A stretch of DNA of 60,000 nt from Tubulanus polymorphus (GCF_964204645.1 NC_134033.1:14822155-14882154); one strand, 5' to 3'. Shown: positions 45,219-59,600, counted from the first letter of the stretch. The notes: generated from the sequence alone by a model not told the origin. A program made the numbers and translations.

Positions 45219-48200
45219 ATGACGACGATATCTCCTCAGTTATCTCCTTGGGACCTGAGCCCTGTTTCATTCGATTTCGGTTTCTATCGACCACGGAGGC
45301 CAAGTTATCTATACGCGACCAGGAGTTCTCGTAGACGTACGTCAAGTTACAGGAACGCTACCAGGGAAGATTCGGACGTTGACCAAGACTCGCAGAATCA
45401 AACGGATGCCGAAGCGGACCCAGATGCGGACGCGGAATCGGACTTCATCGACGGAATCGTCCAAAAACGCCGTAAAGAAAGCTACAAACGAGCGAATAAA
45501 CACGACGATCACGAGGACACGTCTTTAGAACAAATCAAACGTGAAAGTAGTTCATTATTCAACGATACTAGATTCACGAGCGACGGTATGCATCTTAAAC
45601 CCCCTCCGGCCGATCTGAGGGACATGCAGTCGCCCCCTAGCGGCAATAACGGGACATCGAATAGTCAAATAACGATAGCTTTAAACGATAAACCGATCGA
45701 GTCAATAAATACCCGTCTGTCGTACGGGGAAGAGAGCAGCGTGTTCGAGGGGGAGAACGGTCGACATTCAACGCCATCTATTATCATAACCGGAACGACA
45801 GGGGACGCCGTCATCAAACCCTCGAAATGGATTTATCGTAAGAACATGTTCGTCATGTGTGTCAGTTTTATACTAGTTTTCACCGTGTTCAGATCGATTC
45901 AAAATTTACAATCGAGTTTGAATAAAGAAGATAAATTAGGAATAATATCGATGAGTTGCGTGTATACGACGATGTTCCTGACGTGTTTACTGGTGCCTTT
46001 CGTCATCAGCAGACTCGGTTCGAAATGGTCAATTTTACTCGGCATATTATTCTATCATTTCTGGATCGCCGCCAATTTCTACCCGCACTTCTGTACGTTG
46101 ATACCGACGTCCGTGGCGGTGGGATTAGGGCAGAGTTTAGCCTGGACCGGACAAGTCTCATACCTCACTAAACTAGCTACTGATTACACGTACTCCATGA
46201 AGGAGGTCGACGAATACGATATCTATAAGTTCAACGGAATTTTTCTCGCTTGCTTCCAGACAACTCACATCTGGGGAAATCTCGTCTCTTCGTTGATGTT
46301 ACACGTTGTCGCGCAGAATCAGACCACCGCGAGTGGAGCGGTGTTTAATGGCGCTTACGGCAACTATTCCGGTTTAGCTAATCAGACGGTGGTGCCACCT
46401 ACGATAGACCCGTTTCAAAACGATGATTATCAAGCTGATTATTTTAAGCCGCACGAGTATTGTGGAGTTTACGACGATTGTTTAGAAGATGCGCCTCATA
46501 TTCTAGACGCGGTTTCAAAAGGTAAAATATCTCGAGTGGATAACCACCCCGCCCCCGCCCCGTCCCTGGCAGGTGTGGGGCTTTGTAGGGACACCAAGTA
46601 GGCCAGACTATACAGAAATCGAATGAAAAGAAAATATTCGGATGATATAAGATGCAACCGGTCGTATGAGGTAGCCTGGAATTTGTCGTGGGTTTCGTAG
46701 GGATCCACACCAAGTAGATCTAACTATGCAGATATCAAATGAAAAGAAAATATCAAAATGATATGATGCCACCGGTAGCCTGGAGGTAATGGTTGCCTCG
46801 TCGGCCTCAATGATTCTGAAGTAGAGTGATTGTGGCCTCATCTGGACTGAACTCCTCAACTGTATAGAGGTAGAGGTGAATGACCTCCCCAGCTGTATGA
46901 GGTAGGATGACTGACCTCCTCAGTTGTATAGGACCTCCTCAGCTGTATAATGCTGGGTGACCTCCTCAGCTGTATAAGGGAGGGACCTCCACAGTTGTAC
47001 AGGGGTACACGAGGGTGGCTAGAACTCTTTGGAGGTCGGGTGAATGACCCCCACAGCTGAATAGAGGTACTAGGTTGGGTTGACTGACCTCATCAGCTGC
47101 ATAAGGTAAACGAGCGACCTCCTCAGCTGTGTAGAGGTAGGTTGAATGACCTCCTCGACTGTATGAGATAGGCGAGTGACCTCCTCAGCTGTATGAGGCA
47201 GGGTAACTGACCTCCTCAACTGTTTGCCGTGGTTACTCCCCGAGTATGTATTTTGTATATCGTTATTCCAGACACGCGATTCAGCCAATATCTATTCAAA
47301 GATAGCCACTAGTTACAGATACAACCATTACCCTCCTGTTTTATAGCCATTTTATCAATCTTTTCTCGGTGACTTTCTGTCGTTCTTAGATCACAATTTA
47401 TATCGTTTAATCTCGCGGTTCCCGCTACCGTAACCCTTCTAATAATTTACGACCGCTACATCGTGTCTAACGGGGGTGATTGGGGGAGTTGTGGGCTCGC
47501 GCAATAAAAGCGAAATTGAAACGCAAAAGGAATTGAGATTATTTGAAAGATAATTGTAACACAGAACTTATTCGATAGTAAAAACTTGGCAAAAGTTTGA
47601 AGGATTGCGACAGGTTTGGGTGCATAATCTTTTAGAGTGATTACTGTAATATTCGGTAACTGCGGTAATGATAGGGGGCGGGGTTTCTGTATTTTGAGCA
47701 TGCCAATCACGTAATATAGCAATCTAGCGACATCCCTAAGGTTCCCGGATATGTCACCGTTAATTATGTGGAACAATCTGTTTTACCAGAAAACATCGTT
47801 TGCTCGACCAGTTTTGACACCAAGGCCTTCAAAATAAGATAAATTATGCCGCGCAATCCATTCTGCGTCTCACGACTTTAGATACCTATAATATTCAACT
47901 CAGCACGCCTCATTCATTCCATCACGGGTTCTTCCAATCTATCATCGTCCACTCGTCACTAATTGTGTTCAGAACTTCACCTGAGACATTTCTTTTATTG
48001 AAAATGAACTACAAACACCAGGCATTAGACATTTTATCGGCACACTTTCAAAAACTGATCGTCTAAACTTCACATGTGTTCAGTGCTTCACCTGGGACAT
48101 TTTTTTATTGTAAATGAACAACTAACTCCAGACATTAGACATTTTATCAGCACACTTTCAATAACTGATCCTCCGCACTTTACACTAATAAGTCGCATGT

Positions 48201-51200
48201 CTGAAGGGGTCCCAAGCTGCAGTTTGTTACGCCTTACGCTTGAATAATATCCCCAACATGGATGCATACATTATCTCCATGCATCCGGTTAAAGAAGTTC
48301 GATTTTTTTGAATGAAATTGACCAAAGTTTTATCGAACTTTGTTTTTCTTTCAGCTTTAACTTTAGCGCCGAATTCCGTGATAAAACTAATGGCGGCACA
48401 TCTCGTGTTAGCGTTCGCTGGATTCCTATTATTGTTGCTGTTCCTCGATAGAATCGGCGCTAAAGGCGACGTCGAAATGCCCATCAAACAGGTAAATAAA
48501 CAGAGAGCTTGGATCGCTGAACCATCAGAACTGGATTCAGCCATACAGTGGAGCCTCGTTACAACCAACTCAACGGGACCAGATAATGTATTCGCTATAA
48601 CCGATAGTTCGTAATATCCAATACGAAAATAATGAAAGTTCCTTACTTGGGCCACAAATTCATATTTGTTGTACCCGAGCTCGTTATAACGAGGTTTCAT
48701 CGTATTACCGACGTACAGTTAAACTACTGCTCCCAAACTTTCCGAAGCCTAGTAAAGTTTCACCAAGAACCTTAGTGTCTGATGTAGCACAGAGGTGGGT
48801 GGACCAGGATCGTAGATCACCGTGGAGACGGCCACACTACAATTTCAATTTCAATTTCAATTTATTCATCATAAATCCAGAGTATAAGATTGTGAATGAA
48901 GAAAACAACAATAACAACAAACAGACAAAAAACAAAAATGTGTGACACAAAGACTGGATAAAAGTAAAGTGGGAACGTGTTGTATTCCTTTTGATGTCAT
49001 CTGTATCAAAAAAATGTAGGGTGAATGTCGAAGAATATATCGGATATAAAGTAGAATCAGCTTGGAACAAACAAAATTCATCTGGTTTACGGATTAAAAG
49101 TCATTTTCTTGTATATTAATGAACAAATGGACCGCAAATATTGTCCGGATTAGACCGAAATCCGGATTAAGCCAATCCGGATTAAGCGGGTTTGATTGCA
49201 CCAATTATCCGATATACCGATTCTACGCCAGTAACATTAGAAATGGGGATCATGCAGTTTTATTCTTGCTTCATGACTAAACATAGGGCGAGCGACAAGC
49301 TCAATATTCCGCCGTCCCGTCCTCGTCGAATAATCGAATTAAGATAAGATATGAACTTCTGTCAAAGATGAACCGCGTGACGTCACAAATCGTCTGCTGA
49401 TATTCTGCGCCGACCAGACGACAGTAACACTCAAACATACGCAGGACGTGCTGTGAATTCTCATTCAGGATTCATCGGTCTCTTGTCTCCGATACACCAT
49501 CTGCGTATCCCCCTGAACTAATAGTCGCGATCAGACGGGGACGATTTGTTCCGGATCAGACTCGATCCAGACCAGGCCCGAGTCAGCGTGTCTAACTTCA
49601 CGCATTTATCACTCGCTATATTACGATAGAACGATGCTGTGGCAAGCGAGGCGAATCACTTCCAGAACGAAGCATTCACACGACATAATCTGACCAATAC
49701 TATCAAATTTAGCAGGGGCCTGGTCCGATGTTTTAGGCCGGGCCTGCCGTGAACGGTTGGCCCGTACCTAATCTGGCGCGGGTTAAAAACGACCAGGCGT
49801 GATCGCGGCGCATGTATCCCTGATATTCGTTTAATACCTGTATTCCCAAAATCGCTTTCGTCTGATCTTTTATTCTCCCTTTCGATCTTCTTTCATTACT
49901 GATATTATCTGCTAGCGTTATTAAGTACAGTTGAGTCATGTAGAAGGTTTTATGGCGGTTACTGCTTAAGAGATTTGAATCGGGGATAATATTTCGATAC
50001 GTCATTAGAGACGCCTTGCAGACAGTCAAGTAAAGAATGGCGCGAATTCGTCATAAGCAATAGACAGGCGGAACCGATGTGTTTATAACCTGAAGCGACC
50101 TCTAGTGAATGAGGTTGATTCAATATCAGTAGTTTCCTCGTTTCAAAGCTCATCCGTCGATATATTCAATTAAGTACCTATTCTCTGTACTGAAACGTAG
50201 CCGCAGTATATCGATCCCCACGAGTTGTATATCCAGAAAAAAAGAAGATATTCCTCGACTGTCAAATAAATTGAATAAACTTCGTCACGAATGAGAATAG
50301 GATTAATGAGTGTCGTCTTTTATCGCTGTCTTCTGCTGTCTAACCGCTGTCTACTGCCGCTATTAGCTGCTATTGCACCTATCGCTCCCTAATCATATCA
50401 CGAACACGTGAAAAAAAATGTCGGTGAAACGAAATAAGCAATTAACCCGGAGATATTTTCATTGAATTGTTTATTTTGCAGATGGTTTGTCAGAATCTGG
50501 CGCAAATGATTAAAGATAGGACATTCCGGTTATTGATACCGCTATTGGTGTTTAACGGATTTGAACAAGGCTTTCTCTATTCCGACTTCAACAAGGTCAG
50601 TAATGTGCGGTCCGTATTGTGGTCAGTAGTGTGTGGTCATGGTGTCTGTATTGTGATCTGTATGATTTCTGTATAATGGTTGGTAGTTTGTGGTCAGTAG
50701 CCTTAAGATGTAAATAGTGTGATTAGTTTTAATCGACGTTTGGGAGACATTGCTCGGTAGGCCTCTGGGTCCACAACGCAGCGACTGTTCTACAAGAAAC
50801 TCATTCAGTATAACTTGTCATTGTGGAGCCCATGGGTGTACCTTAGTCGTTTGGGCAAAACTCTCCGGCCTCCCTGCCTATCTGTATTGTGGTGTCTGAA
50901 TTGTGGTGTATGTATCCTGGTGTCTGTATTGTGGTTTCTGCACTGTGGTGTCTGTATTGTGGTGTCTGTATTGTGGTGTCTGTATCGTGGTGTCTGTATC
51001 GTGGTGTCTGTATTGTGGTGTCTGTATTGTGGTGTCTGAATTGTGGAGTATGTATCGTGGTGTCTGTATTGTGGTGTCTGAATTGTGGTGTATGTATCAT
51101 GGTGTCTGTATTGTGGTGTCTGTATTGTGGTGTCTGTATTGTGGTGTCTGTACTGTGGTCTCTGTATCGTGGTGTCTGTATTGTGGTTGATAGTATGTGA

Positions 51201-53009
51201 CCTGCAGTATAGTGCGTAATGGTCATGGCGAGTGGTACCGCTGTGTGGTCAGTTACGTGAATATCGCTGTCGGGGCTGCAGTGTCTGTCCGTCCGTCTGC
51301 GGTGCGGTATGTCACTGTAAGGTGACAGTTGCAATTTGACCAGATATCAATTGACCAATCAATTATAACACGACAGATCGTCGTTGTGCACAGCTCAGTA
51401 AGAACGGGAGATGGAGCGTTCTATGATGTGGACACCGCAGCCGCGTGTAACGGTGGATATTTGATTATATTGATTGATTACTGGGTAGAACTCGCACTGG
51501 TAACAGAAATCACGTAAAATCCTGTTAACATATATGCAATATGTAGATTGGATTATATGCGGCCGAACTTATTTAAGAGGGTGGTAGTCTGCGCGCATTC
51601 CGCTTAATATCTCTCGGGAATCGACCACTTTAAAACGTCATTATTTTTTGTTAGATCCGTTCGGGATTAGAGAAATGTTTCCTCCCTATGTGTGAATTGG
51701 ATACTATTTGCCGAGATCAATATCCATTAGTGAATAGGGGACAATGCATCCAGTCTCCAGTGAAAAGAGATACGGCCGGGATGCATCTAGCTCACTGCTG
51801 CTGATGATGTTTTTTTTTCGCTGTTTGAAAGAGAAATAAGACAATGTCGATAGATTAAATGCGTTGTCACAAACCGACTATCAGTGTTTATATTGTCTCT
51901 CTTTGATTCACGCACACACGCTACAACTATTGGTCCAATGTTTACACTGCGCTGACTGTGCAGCCGTTCTCGGGTATCTCCACCGACGGTTGCTCGGTTT
52001 TATTCCACCAGCGGTCAATAATAGATAATACCCTTCCCTCTGGATCTCTCGGTAAGGCTAAAAAATTGATAACCCTGTTTCTTCTTTTTGCTGAGCTTAA
52101 CAACTGACCTCCAGCCGCCTGGACCCTTTACAATACAATTTCTAAATCGTGACTCAAGAACCCCTAACAGGCCCGACATGTAGAAATAAACTGATTACAA
52201 ATTTTATTGCGGTTTACAAAAGTGACCCGGCCGATTAAGAGAAACAAGGTATCAATTTTCTAGCCTAAAAATAAATCAATGTCCGTGTGCCACATGGTTA
52301 ATCAGCGCGCCATCTTTTTTCGTATATTGCAGTCGTTTGTCACCTGTCCGCTGGGTATAGAATATATCGGCTACACGATGATAACCCTCGGCGCGTCTAA
52401 CGTACTCAGCTCGATGACTGTTGGAATAGTGGCGAAGCGCATGCCCAGAGAAGTGATTATAGGCATAGCGGGAATTATACAGATTGGCCTTTCAGTATTT
52501 CTACTGATTCTCATACCCAAACAGAGCTTCATGCCGATTATATTCATTTCAGCCGCTCTGTGGGGAGTCTGCGACGCCGTATGGCAGACTCAGTGTAATG
52601 GTAAGTGCATATAGTTGTTGCAAAATAAAATCGTAAATCGTAAATCGTAAATCTAACAGTGACGTAGACGACATCATATCATTGCGACAACCTCCCTAGT
52701 AATGGAGAATAAAGATGATATCTTATCATATCTTATCTAATCTTACGTTTTGTTTCTATATTTTCAGTATTGATCACATTAAGTTGCCCGGAAGACCACG
52801 ACATTGCATTCACTAACTTCCGGTTATTGCAAGCTTTTGGCGCCGCCCTAGCGTTCGGTTTAGGAACTGTATTATGTATGGCTACTAAGATGTATATATT
52901 GATTTGTTTACTGGTTTGTAGCATGATGTTTTACGCAATTGCTGAATATAGAATTAAACAGGCCAATAGACCAGACGATGATGACGTCATACACCCCGAT
53001 ATGACGTAG
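45219..53009 (+). CDS. UNC-93-like multi-pass membrane protein (major facilitator fold)
   Basis: Five exons join in phase: 45219-46521, 48355-48491, 50482-50595, 52333-52600, 52768-53009; 687 residues. The first 200 or so residues are a hydrophilic, acidic, Arg-rich cytosolic region with no domain I recognise. The membrane part begins near residue 203 and carries the UNC-93 signatures: SIQNLQSSLN after TM1, then LVPFVISRLGSKWSILLG. A loop with several N-glycosylation sequons (NQT, NYS) follows TM6. Exons 2-5 supply the second half (ILVFNGFEQGF-like LLVFNGFEQGF, WGVCDAVWQTQ). The C-terminus is short and acidic. Relatives include C. elegans unc-93, a regulator of two-pore K+ channels, and UNC93A/B. 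Introns 1 and 3 carry minisatellites. AATAAA is at 53374-53379. Confidence 0.9.
46850..47235. repeat. Degenerate minisatellite in intron 1 of the UNC-93-like gene
   Basis: About ten irregular units of roughly 30-40 bp built on GACCTCCTCAGCTGTATGAG and GTAGG spacers. Variable spacing, no coding potential. Confidence 0.75.
50884..51189. repeat. 14-bp minisatellite (TGTCTGTATTGTGG)n
   Basis: About 22 units in intron 3 of the UNC-93-like gene, with scattered variants (TATCGTGG, GAATTGTGG). Because 14 is not a multiple of three and the unit lacks stops, long ORFs appear in several frames on both strands; they are artefacts. Confidence 0.95.
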
Positions 53010-53373
53010 AATATAGGAATCAAAGTGATTTCATTACGCCTCCTATCGCCTATATGGGTATATGATAACTGTGTGCTCAAAGAGTGACTTGTTTAGAAAA
53101 TTTTATTCAGCGTAGAATTTTTATTACGGTCGCTGGCGATCTTTTAGTGTATGGAAATATTTCGTCAGATGATTAGAAAGCTAAGGCATTAGGTTAGAGG
53201 TCAATTTCTTATGTAGACTTTCGAATTCTTTTGGATTGTAAGACGTATTTAGGTTAATAACAAAACTCAAAATTGATCAGCCTGTTTTACTCATTGTAAG
53301 GTACATGTATAATGTATAGGTTTCAGTGCCGTGTATTTACGTTTTTCATTGTTAATTCGCTTTAATATACAAA

Positions 53374-53379
53374 AATAAA
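53374..53379 (+). terminator. Poly(A) signal of the UNC-93-like gene
   Basis: AATAAA about 365 bp after the stop codon, the first canonical signal downstream. Confidence 0.5.
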
Positions 53380-53592
53380 TCCATGTATTCAACATCTAAA
53401 AATCGTTTTGTTTATCAATGTATCAAGTGCAGTCAATTCACATGTAACTTACTTTGATAGGGTTCGAACCCGGGACATACACTCGAAGCTAACGACACTT
53501 ATTTATTGAAACAACTAGGACACAAATTGGTAATTGTTTCAGAATTGTGTCAATAATTAGAAAAACGATAAACTGAATGTCAATAAACAGAT

Positions 53593-53600
53593 TATATAAA
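53593..53600 (+). promoter_or_regulatory. TATA box near the double C-type lectin gene
   Basis: TATATAAA lies only 20 bp before the first ATG (53620). If it sets the transcription start in the usual way, the mRNA would begin about at that ATG, and translation would more likely start at the second in-frame ATG (53638), which keeps the hydrophobic signal core. Confidence 0.4.
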
Positions 53601-53619
53601 CATAGCGACGCGGTGTACA

Positions 53620-55696
53620 ATGGAGCTGCTAGGTTTTATGCGACAGTTTCTGCTCGTGATTCTGATTACTGGCGGATACTCGACAAATGCAGGTAAACTT
53701 TACCCGGGAGGCTTCTTAGATTAATCAACATATTTAAAAATCAAAACTGTTAGATTGGCAAAAGTAATTTATAATGCGTAAGACTCGGGTACGCTTCTGT
53801 ATTATCCGACATTTTATTACAATTCTTCCAATTCGAGACCCCAACCCCGAATATGTGAAAATGAAACCAGTAATTAGACATTTTATCAGCGCACTTTCAG
53901 AGACAGATCGTCCAGAACTTCATCTGAGACATTTTGATAGGGAAATGAGCTACAAACATCAGACATAAGACATTTTATCAGTACACTTTCAAAAACTTAT
54001 CGTCCACACTTCACATGTGTTCACAAAACTTCATCTTCGAATGGGACATTTTTGATTGAGAAAATGGAACAACAAACACCAGATATCACCATCTGAATGG
54101 TTCACGACTACAGATTTATATCAGCATAAGATGATATTTCTACTGCACAAAACACCAATAGTTTTATTCTAATTTTCTGTTAGATGGATGTTCGTCTGGT
54201 TGGGAAAGTCACAGCTCAAATTGTTACCTTTTCAATGATACGAAAATCGCGTACAAAGAAGCTGAATCAAAATGTCGCAAATTGGGCGCATACGTCGTAA
54301 ATATAAACGATAGATCCGAGTGGAGATTTATCACAGGTGTTCTTAAATCAAAAGGAAATGGTCTAAATCGAAACTACTGGACAGGCGGATATAGGATCAA
54401 TCTAGGCTGGAGGTGGAGCCACCAGACGGTCTCGCTCAATTCGACTGCTATACGGCGTAAGTTCTTAACATAAATCCGCACATAAGTATATCTTAGTCCC
54501 CAAATGTATTAAAACTTGAACTGATTCCATTCAGCGGCACCATACTTGAAGATATCTCCGGGAAGTACGGTGGCTCAAGAGGGTGATTATCTAACGCTGA
54601 CTAAACTATCAGGACGTTCGGAGGATTCGTGGTGGATGAAAGTGGGCAATAGAGAAAATGTCAACACATTTATTTGCGAAGTAATTCCGAATCGTCGAGG
54701 AGGACGAGGTAAGTTAACCGTCTCAAAATCAACCCGGTTTCCATCATCCTGCCTCAACCGGGAGTCGAACCCGATGGATAGCATGATCGCGAGACTCGGC
54801 CACGGCACGAAACCTTGGCTCTAGTGCGCAGATACATTATTCTAAAGGTATCCGCTACTTAAGTAATTTTACACAACCGGATATCTGATAGATGTCGCAC
54901 GCTTTCTCCATGTCATCGTAGCCCTTGAAATTTTTCAAAATTTTCTGGGGGAGGACCCCAGACCCCGGAAGGCACGTCGTATTGCACTCGGTTGCCGAAA
55001 TGCGGTAGTCATATTATGCCTCTGGATCCGCCACTAATGCCATCAGGTTCGAATCCCTACCGGGGGAGATGTGGGTTCCATTCTGAAACGACTTTCCTAT
55101 TTCTCACATCTTTTGTTATATCTGTAGTCTGTCCCTACAGCTATGATTTAGTTGGTTCTTCGTGTTATCGTCAAATAACTAAAACCTGGGCGATTTGGGA
55201 AGCGTTGAGATTCTGTTCGGACGATGCTGCTCACTTGTTAGCCATCGACAATCAACAGGAGATGACGTCATTATCGACGTACCTCGATAGCCGCCATATT
55301 GAATCGGATATTTGGATCGGAGGAATATACACTTCCGGTATATGGGTTTGGCATAAAGATTACCTTCAATTCTTAGGTAATGAGGAATTCTAAAATCGCT
55401 GATATTCAGCTTAAATTGAATTTAGGCGTCATCAACATTGGTTATTCTTAAAACAGGTAACCCACATCAGTTTAAAGCCTGGGCTTTGGGCCAACCAGAT
55501 AATTGGCGCGGTTCGGAAACTCGAATCGTTCTCAAAGGTACAACATATAAATACTGGTACTGGCACGATTCACCAGAGGGCGCAGTATATGGTTATATCT
55601 GTGAGAAGCAGCAGGTAGGTTTCCGAATTGTTCATGATTTACTGTCCGAACTATACTCGTCGTTGAATTAAAATCGTATTCTCGTTTCAGCTCTGA
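53620..55696 (+). CDS. Secreted protein with two C-type lectin domains
   Basis: Six exons join in phase: 53620-53692, 54184-54456, 54535-54708, 55128-55376, 55457-55614, 55691-55696; 310 residues. Residues 1-24 are a signal peptide (M7 at 53638 is an alternative start). Domain 1 is about residues 25-165 (GCSSGWESHSSNCYLF, SKCRKLGAYV, ending FICEV). Domain 2 is about residues 175-309 (CPYSYDLVGSSCY, WEALRFCSDDAAHLLAI, ending GYICEK). Domain 2 carries a QPD sequence (LGQPDNW), the galactose-type specificity motif, and WHD where WND is usual. The inner disulfide cysteines normally found before the last Cys are missing in both domains. The last coding exon contributes only CTC TGA. Probably an extracellular carbohydrate-binding or recognition protein; Ca-dependent binding is uncertain. 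Confidence 0.88.
54742..55071. mobile_element. MITE-like element with tRNA B-box-like terminal inverted repeats, copy B
   Basis: The termini at 54742-54782 and 55033-55071 are inverted copies carrying GGAGTCGAACCCGATGG or its GCCATCAGGTTCGAATCCC counterpart. They match the ends of copy A at 16661-16971, while the interiors are only partly similar. It lies in an intron of the double C-type lectin gene. Confidence 0.7.
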
Positions 55697-56611
55697 TTAA
55701 CAGGAAAGTAACAGGAGAGTCTATTAACGCTGAATTGTTTATCAATAAAATCATGTATTTACGAGATAATAAATGCGAATTTGATTATCAAGAAATCGTT
55801 CTTCAGTAAATGGAGCGATCTGATAAAGATATCGTACTCTACCCGTCAAGTAATCTTCTAGCGGATAAAATCTGGAATCGTAGTAATCGAAATACCTTAA
55901 TTTTTAATAGAGCACCCGCAAGTCCTTCACCTCCTACGCGTTTATACAGAATGACAGCTCTTTTTGAATTATCCATAATGTAAATTTAAGAAACACTTCT
56001 CGCGCCGAATTCATATCAGCATTATATATTTATTCGCGCTAGTTTTTCTTTATAAGTGTTTATCTCTTTTTGATATGGTTTTATTTGACACTTCAACCTG
56101 TCTCGCAGATATAAAATTAAAGTACCCCGCTGTACGCGGTGTCACTGTTTTGTGGGGCGTTGCTTGTTTTACAACAAGAGAGCGTCTACTCCAAAAACTT
56201 TCTCACTTGCTCTCGCCGGGATTCAGCATCAAAGGTAAATTCATAGTTTTCATATCTGTATTCATCATATTTTTTCAAACTGAAAATTCAGTTGGTAACG
56301 ACCTCAAGAAATCATTGAATTTATGATTTTTTAAGTTTTAATAGTCAATGCTCAACTACACATTACTGATTAAATGGTTAAGAAAAGTTAAGCACACGTC
56401 AAAGAAATGGTTTTTCTTTGCCGCGTGCTTTGGTCATCCCATTTGGCAAAGCTTTATTTTAAACTAACTTTTTGCAAACCAAGTTTTCTGCTTTGACATA
56501 TTTGTTGGGCTTTATGAGTGTTCTGTTACCGGTATGGGTAGGTTAAATGCTGTAGATGACTGTGCAAAATCCTTTCAGCATTTCTAAGATAGATATGTGG
56601 TACATTTTCAG
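55697..56611. other. Spacer and 5' intronic sequence before the F-type lectin/VWA gene
   Basis: Contains the 3' end of the C-type lectin gene (AATAAA near 55745) and, up to the acceptor at 56611, presumably a non-coding exon of the next gene. An 83-codon ORF at 56075-56326 has no recognisable feature and is not called. Confidence 0.4.
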
Positions 56612-59600
56612 ATGAATTTCACGAGTTGTTTGCTGTTGCTGTTGGTTGTGAGCACTGTTCTAACAGTCGCACAAAGTAAGAAACCAAAGAAACCGAAGAA
56701 ACCAAAGAAGCATCACGACCACCACCATCACGGTGGTTCCAGCCATACCTCAGAAGCCATCCTTGACTTTATTCACAAACATAAACATAAAGGTCATATT
56801 CACATCGTAGGAGTCGGTGTACACGTTTCAGGCGGCGGTGGTAACACAAGTAATCTACAAACATCCTTCGGTTTAACCCCCTACCTTCCAGTCCCTACCA
56901 CTATGCAGTAGTACACTAACATCATTATTCTCTTTATCTAAGAATATTGATATATTTTTTGCAATACTTTTAGTTGCTACGATCGACACAGTGAATATCG
57001 CCCGCGGTAAACCAGCTACGCAAAGTAGCACCTATACAAGATGGTACCCGGCGTCAAAAGCGGTCGACGGTTTAACTCGCAACCATCGTGATTGCAGTAT
57101 CACGCGAAATGAGCCGAAGAGCGACCCCTGGTGGCAGGTTGATTTACAAAATACATTTCTGGTCGGCAAAATAGCGATAACAAATCGAAAGCTAGTAGGT
57201 GAGTAGTAGTTTTTTAATCTTAATAATTCGCTTGATATGATTATTCATGAGCGATCATTGATTCCAGGACATCGTCTGCGTGAGGTGAAGGTCATCGTAT
57301 CCGACAAGCCGGCAAAAAGCGGAGGTCTGCAGGGTAAAGTCTGTGCCTATGAAGCTAATAGTTGGCGGGACGGGACGAGGAAAGAGTTGAACTGTAAAAC
57401 ACCTGTAGCTGGTCGGTATTTGATAATTACTAAGCCGTCTAAAACAACATATCTAGCATTGTGTGAAGTGGAAGTGTTTTTAGCTGCTCATGGTGAGTTG
57501 ACAACTGCATCATGCATGTTTCATGAAGGCTAAATTGTTTATTCATTCTGCGAAATAAATTCAACAGGTGGCAGCACTGGCGGTGGTAAGCCAGGTGGCA
57601 ACACTGGAGGTGGTACGTCAGGTGGCAATACTGGAGGTGGTACGTCAGGTGGCAATACTGGAGGTGGTAAGCCAGGTGGCAACACTGGAGGTGGTACGCC
57701 AGGTGGCAGTATTTCTCCAGGTCACGGTAAGCTAAAGCCCGACCTCTAAACACTACTTGCATGACCCCCTTACATGATTCCAGACAATCTACACCTCTTC
57801 ACTCGGCCATTTACTTTTCTCTAAACTTCTCGATCGATATTGACATATATGTCTGAATTGTCAACATTTGAACAAATTCTAGAATCAATATTTGAAGAGA
57901 AATATTTTGCAGTTATAGTTTTGTCCACTTGAAACTGTCTATCATTATCTCTTAACCGAACTGTTGAAGCGTCTGCAATTTCTGGCATCAAATTCTTTGT
58001 ATTTTTCTTACGAAAATATGATAAAATAAGCGATTAATATCTTTAAAATGTTTATCTCCAGAATGCGAAAGAATGTCAGATTTGGTGTTCCTGTACGATA
58101 CATCAGAAACAGTCGGGAAAGAAAATGTAGATCTGGCGATTCAGTTTAGTCAAGAATTATTGAAGTTGTTCGCTATCGGGAAAGATGTCAACGTGGCTAT
58201 AGCTTCGTTCTCCAATAACTTTCAATTCCATCATAAACTAACCAACCAGCAATCGAGAGCAGCTGTCGAAAACGCCCTAAAGGTAGCAAATAATTGCAAG
58301 ATTTTTAAAAGAAAATTTTTAGATGGAATTCGGCTAATGTAACGAATGTGTTTGAATTGCTGTATTTATAGAAGGTCGTCTATAAACCAGGAAAAGTCGA
58401 AACGGCGATAACTTTAGATCAAATCAGGAATGAACTGAAAACTAACGAACCTCGAAAAAACGTGCCCAGAATATTAATCATGTTTACTGATGCGATCACC
58501 GACAATTACGCGCACGCTAAGTACGCATCAATTCTACAATATATATTCCTCAAATTGCTCACCCAACCAACAAAACTTGAGATATTCCGAATGTTGTTTT
58601 TTTGTCGTACAGAGCGGCCGCTGAGAAACTTCGCGATGCTGGAGTGGTGATATTTGCTATCGGTATCGGTAATACAGTTAGTATGAAAGGTTTAGAAAAT
58701 TTGGTAACTGATCCGTTGAATCATCACAGATTCAGAGCCTGGGATGCCGTCACACTCCGGAGACAGTTACTACACGTTGCTGTAAGAATCTGTAAAGGTC
58801 AGTTCTCCAATTGTGCTATATACGTGTTACACTCTTAGAACAAATGGTTCTTTGAGGGTTCTTCGAAGGACCTATAGAACAATATTTTCATGGGAATAAT
58901 CTTTACATGATGATTCGTTGGTTTGTAGATTCTGCTTGTAAACCCGGGGAAAGAGAAGTTAATAATGTATGTCAACCACAAGGTTAGTAAGTTAGGTCCG
59001 TTCAGGCCTAGACGCAGAAAATGTTGCTGATTTCCATACGTAGTTTTTGAATGGCTCCTTATCTTTCTTCAAACCACAGTTGGACCTCGTTAAAACGAAT
59101 CTTGTGAACAAAAGTGAAATTGTCATAAGTGGGGTTTCGTATAATCAAAAATTCGACTAGTCTTTATGAATTTTTGGTATCATCCAAAGCTTGTCTGTTA
59201 CAAATATATTAGCTGGTACATATTGGAAATCATCGTAATAAACGGGTTTCATCTTAAACAGAATCGTATTAACAAAACAGAATCATTTATTTTCATTGTC
59301 TTCATCAATACAATTCATTATTTCAGTAAAACAGTGTCATCTCCCGTTGGATATCGCGTTCCTTTTGGATTCTTCGACCAGTTTGAGTAAAACGCAATAT
59401 CAACAACTGAAAGGTTTCATCAAGAATTTCATCAGTCAATTCCGTCTGGATAAAGAGGAAGTTCAGGCCGCCGTTATCAGGTGATGATGCAATCTTTCAC
59501 ATATAGGTGGCACTACATAATATCGGTGCTACCGGGTTTGTTGTGGTAAAATTGATCACGATTTTTAAAAAAGTAATGTACAGGGTAGATAGACGGCTGG

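Noticed and set aside
50815-51334. Cys/Val/Trp-rich repeat ORFs and their minus-strand counterpart
   Set aside because: Produced by the stop-free 14-bp minisatellite inside an UNC-93-like intron.
56075-56326. 83-codon ORF between the lectin genes
   Set aside because: No recognisable domain; the hydrophobic stretch comes from AT-rich sequence, and no splice structure supports it.
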